The notes beneath the pieces are model-generated. The model was not told where the DNA came from. It ran no database searches and was given only the letters and a program-made list of their open reading frames with translations. Below are positions 56,532-63,073 of a DNA stretch of 63,073 nucleotides, in pieces. Positions within the stretch are counted from its first letter, which is position 1. Each line of letters begins with the position of its first letter. Position numbers and translations under genes: made by a program. This DNA comes from a virus: positions 1 through 63,073 of IMG/VR virus record IMGVR_UViG_3300043449_000393; one strand, 5' to 3'.

Positions 56532-58775
56532 TTAAGGGTGCGATGCTTTGTAGGCATCAAATTCTGCTTTGAGTTCTTGCAATGCTTTCATCAGGGCGTA
56601 TTGCAAATCAGTCTGGTAAATGGACAAGCGCATTTTTGGGTCTTCTTCGGTGCCCCAGTTGCTTTCCACCACCAGTTCAGGCGCAACGGCTTGAACATCT
56701 TGAGCAACAACACCAAGAGTCAGGCCGGCGTCATCTTCCATATTTTGGTCGGTGTAATTGAAGGTCTGCACAGGGATAGCGCAGATGGTTTCAAGGTACG
56801 ATTTAGCTGGTGCAAAGTTTGTTTTTTCCCTGCGATCAGACAGGTTTGTGTTATTGGCTTGGTAGTTACTGATACCGCCATTTTGACCAACAAAGAATTT
56901 GGCTCCTGCCGAGTTTTGGTCATACGCATAATAAAAGTACGCCGAGCCGCCACTGCTTGTTGTGGCCATGGTGGCGTAGTTGCAATACGCAGAGCTAAAC
57001 GCCCCTAAGTTTTTTGAAATCTCTTGGTAGACCGCGTATTGAGTGTTATAAACGCCCGTAACCTTGGCATTGATGCCGGTGCAATTGCCTTGATCTACCT
57101 CGTTAATGTCAATTGAAATACCAGTATTTATACCTTGCCCTCTGCCTTGCTGACCGTCAATTCGGATTGATCCTAAATTGGCAGAACCGCTATAAGCAGC
57201 GTTGTTCATGCTCAAATGCAAAGCGTATTTGTCTGCTGCTGCGCCTAAAACGTAAACTCGATCTGGATTCGTCCCTTGGACAGTAGTATTGATGCCCCAT
57301 CTGCCGCTGGAGTCGATACGGGCGCGTTCTGCGCCAGCCGTGTAGAACGTCTGGTAACCTCCATACGCATTTGGGCCGACATATAGCTGAAGCTCACCGG
57401 AGCTAGCATTTAATTTTAGAAATCCGTACTCAGCACTATCGCCAGACGTTGCTCCGATAACATAGCCACGCCAACTATTAGTCGTTCCGTCGCCAACACG
57501 AACTACAGTACCGCCATTTCCGTAGAAAAAAGCGCGGTTGGTTCCGGCATTTGAAGTTGAACCAACCAGCAAGTTACCGCTGGAGTCGATACGGGCGCGT
57601 TCGGTGTTGTTGGTTGCAAACACCATTGGAGAATTGACAGTGCTCCAGAGATAAGTTCCGTATGCGGCCCCTGTCTGATTTGAGCCAGTGCTGTTATCAA
57701 TACCAAGTGATAAATTACCACCTGTATTGGCCATCTGGTAAATCACATCTTGTGTTCCAGTTGTTGACTGAATTCTTGATAAGGCACGGGCAGCCTGAAC
57801 ATCAAGTCTCCACCCGCTTGTAGGCGATGTAGTCCCCACCCCCAAATTCCCACTCGCATCCAGCGTCATCGCCTGAGTAAAGCTAATAGCGGCGTTTGCC
57901 GAACCAGATGCGGCATTGAACCATTTGAACGTGCCTGAATCTGCTGAAAACTTGTTTGCTGCACCTGCTTGGTAGTAGCGTTCAACTGTTGATGCGTCTA
58001 TGTAGCCGTTTGTGTACTGGTCAAAATTCAAACCAGCAGCAGCAATAACGCCAACAGAGCCGCCAATTTGCAGTGCTTTGCGGTTGCTGAACCAAGCACT
58101 CGGAGTAACCCACAAGCCGAGGTTGCCGGAGGAGTTCAAGGTCATCAGAAGCGTTCCGTCTGAGTAGCCCTTGCCCCCATATCGCCAATTAAAATCGCGC
58201 CCCCCTATGTTGTTGTTGGCGTCAACTTGAAAATTCAAACTGTAATCGGATGCAATAGTAGCGTTGTCGGTGTTGTTCCCGCCCGTGACATTCAACGTTG
58301 AGGTTGTTGCACCTCCCCCCACAACATTTAACCGCTCACCCGGCGAACTCGTCCCAATACCCAGACCTGTGCTGGTCAGGCGCATTTGTTCGGAGCCGTT
58401 GACGTTGTAGATCGTTGCCGACCCATCCAAAGTCAGTGGCGCATAAGCAGAGTTGGCGTTGTTGGTGACGAGAAGCTGAACGCCGCTACCAGCAGTTTGC
58501 GGAAATACGTTGAGACGGTCGCCTGTGCTTCCATAGAAGAATGCGTTGCCAGCAGACCTAAACGTAGGCGTGGTCAGCAATGAACCATCAAACGTCAGCG
58601 CAGACCCAGTGGTCAGTACTTTGGAGCCGTTGAGGTAGGCCACGCCGTTGGCTGTGCCGGAGGAGTATGTGCCACCAAGCTGAAGTTTGTCCGTGTTCAG
58701 GTTGTCAAAGTTAGCATCGACCTCAGCATTGGTCAGGGGTGTTCCCTTGACACTGCGCAAAACGATGGTGCTCAT
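56532..58775 (-). CDS. Tail fibre with S74-type intramolecular chaperone
   Basis: 747 residues. The N-terminus MSTIVLRSVKGTPLTNAEVD with FDNLNTDKLQLGGTYSSGTA suits a virion-attachment domain. The long beta-rich middle carries repeats of the type LxxSGNLGIGTxSP. The C-terminus LSDRREKTNFAP (S-D-x-x-x-K) to GVVAQDVQAVAPEL is the peptidase S74 chaperone, which trimerises the fibre and cuts itself off. Main receptor-binding protein candidate. Confidence 0.9.
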   Translation of the reverse strand: MSTIVLRSVKGTPLTNAEVDANFDNLNTDKLQLGGTYSSGTANGVAYLNGSKVLTTGSALTFDGSLLTTPTFRSAGNAFFYGSTGDRLNVFPQTAGSGVQLLVTNNANSAYAPLTLDGSATIYNVNGSEQMRLTSTGLGIGTSSPGERLNVVGGGATTSTLNVTGGNNTDNATIASDYSLNFQVDANNNIGGRDFNWRYGGKGYSDGTLLMTLNSSGNLGLWVTPSAWFSNRKALQIGGSVGVIAAAGLNFDQYTNGYIDASTVERYYQAGAANKFSADSGTFKWFNAASGSANAAISFTQAMTLDASGNLGVGTTSPTSGWRLDVQAARALSRIQSTTGTQDVIYQMANTGGNLSLGIDNSTGSNQTGAAYGTYLWSTVNSPMVFATNNTERARIDSSGNLLVGSTSNAGTNRAFFYGNGGTVVRVGDGTTNSWRGYVIGATSGDSAEYGFLKLNASSGELQLYVGPNAYGGYQTFYTAGAERARIDSSGRWGINTTVQGTNPDRVYVLGAAADKYALHLSMNNAAYSGSANLGSIRIDGQQGRGQGINTGISIDINEVDQGNCTGINAKVTGVYNTQYAVYQEISKNLGAFSSAYCNYATMATTSSGGSAYFYYAYDQNSAGAKFFVGQNGGISNYQANNTNLSDRREKTNFAPAKSYLETICAIPVQTFNYTDQNMEDDAGLTLGVVAQDVQAVAPELVVESNWGTEEDPKMRLSIYQTDLQYALMKALQELKAEFDAYKASHP

Positions 58776-58810
58776 ATATTCCTCTCTGGTACTGGACTCA
58801 TGGCGTCAAA

Positions 58811-59248
58811 TTACGAGACTGTAATGGTCCAAGTCACTGACATGCTGTCGTCCGCGCCCTTGTTGACCACAGCAAAAGTAGTTCGGCACAACAGAGTACC
58901 AGCGCTTCCAGCGTTCAAAATACCGGCCTCTGTTACCGCGCCAGTTCCAACTCCAGCCCCAAAAGACGCTACGTACGTCACCACTGCGCCAGCTGAAGCG
59001 CTAGAAGTCAAAGTCACACGGCCCAGTTCAGTTTGCAGCGTAGTGTCGCCGACAGCTGGCGCAGTGGTGCCAGAGCCAACAGACATATGGCTCATAGCCG
59101 TGGGGGTTCCCACCATGCGAGCTGCGATGAACGTCTTACCAGTCGTTACAACCAAGTTGGGGACAATCTTCTCGCTCTTGAGTTTGCCGTCTGGGCCGAA
59201 CAGTTTAATGCTCAACTCGCCTTTGGCTTTGATGGTTTCTTGGATCAT
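58811..59248 (-). CDS. Small fibre-region beta-rich protein
   Basis: 145 residues. ELSIKLFGPDGKLKSEKIVP and NLVVTTGKTFIAARMVG, then a Gly/Ser/Thr-rich beta region (MSHMSVGSGTTAPAVGDTTL). Phage proteins with this front are commonly coded between tail tube and fibre genes. Probably a small virion component. Confidence 0.72.
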   Translation of the reverse strand: MIQETIKAKGELSIKLFGPDGKLKSEKIVPNLVVTTGKTFIAARMVGTPTAMSHMSVGSGTTAPAVGDTTLQTELGRVTLTSSASAGAVVTYVASFGAGVGTGAVTEAGILNAGSAGTLLCRTTFAVVNKGADDSMSVTWTITVS

Positions 59249-59257
59249 GGCAATCTC

Positions 59258-60181
59258 CTATGCAAACGTGCGGTACTCACCGACGTAATCAGCTTCAAAA
59301 TATGTCAGGTCACAGTATCCTTGCGAGATCACCAAACCTGACTCCGAAAACCCAAATGAATCTACGACCGCTTTGGTGGTGGACCATACTGCTGAATCCG
59401 CTGTACCTGCTGTGTCAGAGAAAAGTTTGGTGGACGCTACAGCCGCAACGTCTGCAGCCGTTAGTGTATCCGCAAGTGCCTTACTAAAGCTAGTAAATGT
59501 GGCAGAACTTGCGCCAAACGCATCCGCAAGGGCTTTTACAGCTCTTAGAGCTACTTTGTCCGCCACTCCCAGTGTGTCAGTAAGCGTCTTGGCAATGTCA
59601 AAAAACCGGGCATCTCCTATAGAGGCTACGTTGCTGATGTACTTTTGAAATGCGTACGTAGACCCATCTCCAATATCCGCCCCATCATTCAAAGCAAACG
59701 CGTCGGCTAGCACTTTGCTGACAGCCCGGGACACGGCGTCTGAAGTCACTACCGTGTGCTGCAGGTTTTTAAAGGCATGCTTTGTCGTAGTTGTGCCCAC
59801 GGCCACTGTGTCGTTCACAGTTCGCAGCGTCGTCTTGACGATGTTGATGACGTCCACCACAGACACCGAGTGGGTCAGACGCTTTGTTACCGCTGCGCGG
59901 GTGACGTCAGTTACCGCCACGACGTCAGTCTTCAGGCTACTCAACGCGAACGTTTTGTTGTCCGCCACAGATACAACGTCCCGAACCTTTTTATACCAGC
60001 CCAGTTCGTCAAGAGCTGCAGAAGCCGCTATAGCCATATAGGACAGCGTAAAACCAGCTACCGAGGCCGAGGCACTAGCCTGAGCTACTACGGACACAGA
60101 AATGGCGGAAACACCAGACGCGGCCTCCACCAAAAAAGTAGAAGCGCCAACCAGACTTACGCTGATGTTAGCGCTCGTCAT
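59258..60181 (-). CDS. Repetitive tail-associated protein (copy B)
   Basis: 307 residues. The first third is Ala/Ser/Val-rich. Then come repeated units of about 35-45 residues with K-x-L-(A/T)-D (for example VSKVLADAFALNDGADIGDG, AKTLTDTLGVADK, ALADAFGASSATF). The end YFEADYVGEYRTFA may be a docking strand. It takes the same place as the gene cut at the left edge but is much changed, so it is fast-evolving. A fibrous or linker role in the tail is inferred. Confidence 0.75.
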   Translation of the reverse strand: MTSANISVSLVGASTFLVEAASGVSAISVSVVAQASASASVAGFTLSYMAIAASAALDELGWYKKVRDVVSVADNKTFALSSLKTDVVAVTDVTRAAVTKRLTHSVSVVDVINIVKTTLRTVNDTVAVGTTTTKHAFKNLQHTVVTSDAVSRAVSKVLADAFALNDGADIGDGSTYAFQKYISNVASIGDARFFDIAKTLTDTLGVADKVALRAVKALADAFGASSATFTSFSKALADTLTAADVAAVASTKLFSDTAGTADSAVWSTTKAVVDSFGFSESGLVISQGYCDLTYFEADYVGEYRTFA

Positions 60182-60513
60182 CAGAAGTCCTGACGCAGCT
60201 TGAACTTGAGCAAGTCGTACACAGTCTGAATGGTGCTGTCAGCGAACGTGATCTCGATCTCACCTTCGTAGTCACCGGGGGCCCCATCAAGCGATGTGGG
60301 TTCATCAGACCAATCAAATACCACAGTACCTGCTGCGCCGTTGGTCACAGTGCCAACAATCGTGGCCTGCAGCGTGGTAGCTCCAGCAGCTCGGAACTTC
60401 AGGCGAACTGTAGCCCCGGTGATGTTGATCGCAGCGCCAGTCGTAGAGTCTGTGAGGGTGGTTACGAGGCTTGGGCGGGTGTCGCCCTGAACCAGTCGAA
60501 TCTTTTCGGCCAT
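60181..60513 (-). CDS. BppU/DUF2479-like baseplate-type Ig domain protein (copy B)
   Basis: 110 residues, beginning MAEKIRLVQGDTRPSLVTTL. Same signature (LVQGDTRP, ITGATVRLKFR) and same length as 898-1230. The start and stop overlap neighbours as in copy A. About three-quarters identical to copy A. Confidence 0.78.
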   Translation of the reverse strand: MAEKIRLVQGDTRPSLVTTLTDSTTGAAINITGATVRLKFRAAGATTLQATIVGTVTNGAAGTVVFDWSDEPTSLDGAPGDYEGEIEITFADSTIQTVYDLLKFKLRQDF

Positions 60514-60522
60514 GATATTTCC

Positions 60523-61182
60523 TTACGCCTTGGGAGCCACGCCTGTGGTACCACTGAGCTCTGCGGCCAGAGCTGCGGAGAAGGCTCCGTAGTGGGCTTG
60601 CGCCCGAGTTGCGTTACTAGAAAACTCAGCGTCTTTTGTGTACGCACGATACAGAACGTAGTCAACCAACGTGTTGCCATAAATGTCAGGGACACTTATG
60701 TTTCCAGAAACAGCAGAGTACAACGCGCCGTCAGCTGGTTCCGCGATATCCGTCGGGTAAGCGGAGTAGACCAAATCAACTGACGCGCCTGACGAAGCAG
60801 CTGGGGGGTAAACGTAGAATACTTTGGGGTCGCGCACATCGTATACGTAGTGCAAGATTTCGGTCACGCCTGTCTGGTTGTACCAGCTGGGAATCTGCGA
60901 GTCCAAAATAGTTCTGGTCGTCATGCGAACCGCTCGCTTGTTTCCGCCCGTATTTTTGATGACATCAATCAACTTGGAAGCTGCGGAAGGCAGCGCTTGC
61001 TTTGCGCCAGCCGTAAGCGCAACAGTTGCATTGGCAACCAGTGCGTCAGGACGCAAAAGTGCAATCTCGCGTTGACCGTCATTGAGGTAGCGAACCAGCT
61101 CATTTGCAGGCCAACGTATCGACGTAGTATCCTGAAGAGTGATTACAGCACGCTGGATTAGTGATTGCGCGGTTAAGGCCAT
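60523..61182 (-). CDS. Phage adaptor / DUF6682-like tail connector (copy B)
   Basis: 219 residues, MALTAQSLIQRAVITLQDTT. Same features as 1239-1898 (RWPANELVRYLNDGQREIAL; VFYVYPPAAS), about 80% identical in protein. Differences are spread along the length, as expected of separate strains rather than recent copying. Confidence 0.78.
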   Translation of the reverse strand: MALTAQSLIQRAVITLQDTTSIRWPANELVRYLNDGQREIALLRPDALVANATVALTAGAKQALPSAASKLIDVIKNTGGNKRAVRMTTRTILDSQIPSWYNQTGVTEILHYVYDVRDPKVFYVYPPAASSGASVDLVYSAYPTDIAEPADGALYSAVSGNISVPDIYGNTLVDYVLYRAYTKDAEFSSNATRAQAHYGAFSAALAAELSGTTGVAPKA

Positions 61183-61190
61183 GATTTACC

Positions 61191-61823
61191 TCAAGCAAAA
61201 GGACGGGTGCGAACGCGCATGGAGCCACGGATCAAGCCGTAGTTGCCTTCGATGCGGGAGCTGATTGTTTGTTTCGCGGCGGAGTCCAACAGGTACTGCG
61301 CCTGCGCGAAGTTTGTAAAAGGCTGGTCTGGAATCTGCATTGCTCGGGCGATCGCGCCGGACACAATGGGGTCGATCCAGATGTTGTACAGGTCGTCGTC
61401 CAGCTGCGTAGCATTGCGAGTCGGACGCAACGTAACAGCAACGATTACGTCGTATCTGTCATCAGGAGGGGGTGACAACATCAGTGTGAATGTGTTGTCT
61501 GTGCGGTCAGAATAGAACCCGCGAGGCTTGGCTTGTCCAGTAGGCATGTCGTTGCGGATGGCCTCGAACAAGCCCGGTGTGAGCTCTTTGCCATCGACAG
61601 TCACACCCATGATGCGGTTGATGTCGTGGTATTTTGTTGGGGGGTCCAGATCGTACTGGACAATGCCTGCGGTCGTCTTGAACGGATCAAGATTCTGGCG
61701 CAGCGTCATCGAGCTTTCGGCAAACTCGATGGCGGCATTGACCAAAACCTGATCCACCATGGGCTCTGAGCAGCCGGGGAGAAACGGCAGGATTCTCGGG
61801 TAAAAAGCGCTCAGAGGTTTCAT
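61191..61823 (-). CDS. Tail tube/adaptor protein (copy B)
   Basis: 210 residues, about 92% identical to 1907-2539. Changes cluster in the middle (for example GRELNPGM becomes GKELTPGL; GKYTVVVAVN becomes DRYDVIVAVT). The same ending RGSMRVRTRPFA is kept. Confidence 0.75.
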   Translation of the reverse strand: MKPLSAFYPRILPFLPGCSEPMVDQVLVNAAIEFAESSMTLRQNLDPFKTTAGIVQYDLDPPTKYHDINRIMGVTVDGKELTPGLFEAIRNDMPTGQAKPRGFYSDRTDNTFTLMLSPPPDDRYDVIVAVTLRPTRNATQLDDDLYNIWIDPIVSGAIARAMQIPDQPFTNFAQAQYLLDSAAKQTISSRIEGNYGLIRGSMRVRTRPFA

Positions 61824-61834
61824 GGTGGGCTACC

Positions 61835-62110
61835 TTATTCAGCAGCGGGTTGATCGGCCACAGCTTCTGGCTCAACAGTTGGTTCAGCGAATTCTACCGC
61901 AGGTGCTGCCTTTTTGCGAGTTTTTGGCGCAGCAGCTTCGTCTGCGGCTAAGTTGGAGTGCAGGTTAGCCAACTCTTGACCGCGATCGGTGTACACCCAG
62001 TCTTGGCCTTCCATGCGAGCCAAGATGACAATCTCGCCGTCGATGATGGCGCGAATCTTGTTGTTGAGGGTTTCGCCACCAAGGCGAGCCATGAGGTCGA
62101 GTGCGTTCAT
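61835..62110 (-). CDS. Small conserved protein downstream of capsid (copy B)
   Basis: 91 residues, MNALDLMARLGGETLNNKIR. About 70% identical to 2551-2826; the Pro/Glu/Ala tail differs most. Same place after the capsid terminator. Confidence 0.68.
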   Translation of the reverse strand: MNALDLMARLGGETLNNKIRAIIDGEIVILARMEGQDWVYTDRGQELANLHSNLAADEAAAPKTRKKAAPAVEFAEPTVEPEAVADQPAAE

Positions 62111-62130
62111 GTGTGTTCTCCAAAAATGAA

Positions 62131-62152
62131 AAAGGGCCCCGAAGGGCCCTTT
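62131..62152 (-). terminator. Terminator after capsid gene (copy B)
   Basis: A perfect 9-base stem (62131-62139 with 62144-62152), loop CGAA. On the minus strand CCCTTTTTCATTTTTGG follows. Same position as 2840-2870, with one base pair fewer and a changed loop. Confidence 0.88.
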
Positions 62153-62165
62153 ACTGTATCACCGA

Positions 62166-63073
62166 TCAGGTGGCAGAGCCAACTGTTGCGGTAACCAAGG
62201 CTTCAGGCTTCACAACCTTACGGCCATACACAGCCAGACCACGGACGATGTCGCCGAAGTCAGTCTGGTTACGCAGAGGCTCAGTCTTGTTGATGGTCAT
62301 GGCGAAAGACGTAGCAGCCTTTGTACCAGCAACCATCAAACGACGGGCCTTAGCGCCGGACACTGCGCCACCGCTGGAGGTAGCGGACAGACCAGCCACC
62401 AGAGCTTTACCAGCTTCGCCGCGTGGCAGCAAGTTGCTGACGTACACGCTGAAGCGGTCCAACATACCGATCTTGCCGGTACGGATGGTGCTGGCTTGGT
62501 CACCAGTGAAGTACGCCTGAGCGATGCTCGATTGCATCAACAACTGGCGGTCGTAGGGGCTGATGATCAGGAAGCGGCCATCTTCAGGCACGTTCTGCTC
62601 GTCCAACACGGTCGACATACGCAGGATCGCCTTCAACACGTTTTCAGGCGTGGCTTGGTCAATAGGGGTAGTGTCGGTGCCGAGGTTGTAAGCGGCAGAA
62701 ATCTTGCCAGCGGTAGCGCCTTCGTTGGCAGCAGCAGGGCCTTCGGTCACGAAGCTGTTAAAGAACACTTCGTTTTCGATGGCGATCTTCAGTTGCTTGG
62801 CCGCGTCTTCGGTGAACATGTTCATCAAAGCGATGTCAGACTGATAGGCCAGCACATCGTTGACTTGCACGCCGAAGTACTTGCCCTTGTTCACTTGCAT
62901 ATCTTGGAAGATAGGAGTGGGGACTTCGTACGACAGAGATTGGCCGACGGTGTAGTCGCTGATGCTGATCGAAGGAGCCAAGCGGATGCGAACGGTGTCG
63001 CCTTGGTTCTTCAACTCGCCTTCGTAGTCAGTGTTAGTGACTTCGGACAGCATGGTGTTCTGGTAGAACTTGG
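62166..63073 (-). CDS. Major capsid protein, partial (copy B, right edge)
   Basis: The frame runs off the right edge; about 302 residues are visible, corresponding to residues 34-335 of copy A. About 13 differences occur over the 295 residues I compared. The identical Gly/Asp-rich and NKTEPLRNQTDFGDIVRG regions confirm the coat protein. The N-terminal part and ribosome site lie beyond the window. Confidence 0.92.
   Translation of the reverse strand, partial: KFYQNTMLSEVTNTDYEGELKNQGDTVRIRLAPSISISDYTVGQSLSYEVPTPIFQDMQVNKGKYFGVQVNDVLAYQSDIALMNMFTEDAAKQLKIAIENEVFFNSFVTEGPAAANEGATAGKISAAYNLGTDTTPIDQATPENVLKAILRMSTVLDEQNVPEDGRFLIISPYDRQLLMQSSIAQAYFTGDQASTIRTGKIGMLDRFSVYVSNLLPRGEAGKALVAGLSATSSGGAVSGAKARRLMVAGTKAATSFAMTINKTEPLRNQTDFGDIVRGLAVYGRKVVKPEALVTATVGSAT

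Noticed and set aside
1-63073. Temperate lifestyle, CRISPR array or att sites
   Set aside because: No integrase, excisionase, CI-like repressor or regular spaced repeats seen; the repeated ends are divergent gene copies and not att-like.

Overview
The window is a tailed-phage genome, most likely a lytic podovirus of a freshwater betaproteobacterium. The host guess rests on overall gene style and the family mix and is an inference. It carries terminase, portal, scaffold, HK97-fold capsid, tail adaptor and tail-tube genes, internal virion proteins, an S74-type tail fibre, an endolysin, Rz/Rz1 spanins and a complete replication set. I see no integrase, no CI-like repressor, no phage RNA polymerase, no CRISPR array and no convincing complete tRNA.

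Layout. Positions 1-10732 are minus-strand head and packaging genes. Reading right to left: a ribbon-helix-helix protein, small and large terminase, a virion protein, portal, scaffold, capsid, tail adaptor genes, and a repetitive tail protein cut by the left edge. Positions 10733-11454 are a divergent non-coding control region with a strong G-quadruplex motif and an operator-like dyad. Positions 11455-36478 are a plus-strand early/replication block of about 45 mostly small genes joined by ATGA-type overlaps. It holds a MoxR-type AAA+ ATPase, a partner protein and a metallopeptidase/VWA protein, two homing-type HNH genes, DUF3310 and MazG-like proteins, a family-A DNA polymerase, PD-(D/E)XK and VRR-NUC nucleases, an SNF2 helicase, a gp2.5-like candidate SSB and a 1009-residue primase-helicase. 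A strong terminator at 36526-36555 separates this block from the convergent minus-strand block at 36555-63073. That block holds, right to left, a second copy of the capsid and adaptor genes, the tail fibre, many small membrane proteins, the lysis genes, tail proteins, internal virion proteins and a 2219-residue polyvalent protein.

The left end (1-3890) and the right end (about 59258-63073) contain the same six genes in the same order and orientation, offset by about 59.28 kb but not identical. The capsid copies are about 95% identical in protein. Their neighbours fall to roughly 70-90%, and the outermost tail gene is almost unrecognisable. The simplest reading is a genome of about 59.3 kb read once around its circular map, with the two ends drawn from two co-occurring strains; a real tandem duplication is the alternative.

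The best candidates for something new are: the AAA+/partner/VWA-metallopeptidase module inside a phage early operon; an antisense mini-gene with its own terminator (21598-21805); the two-ended allelic divergence; an early gene carrying a tail-fibre signature; the G-quadruplex and iteron-like control regions; and homing genes that bring their own promoter.
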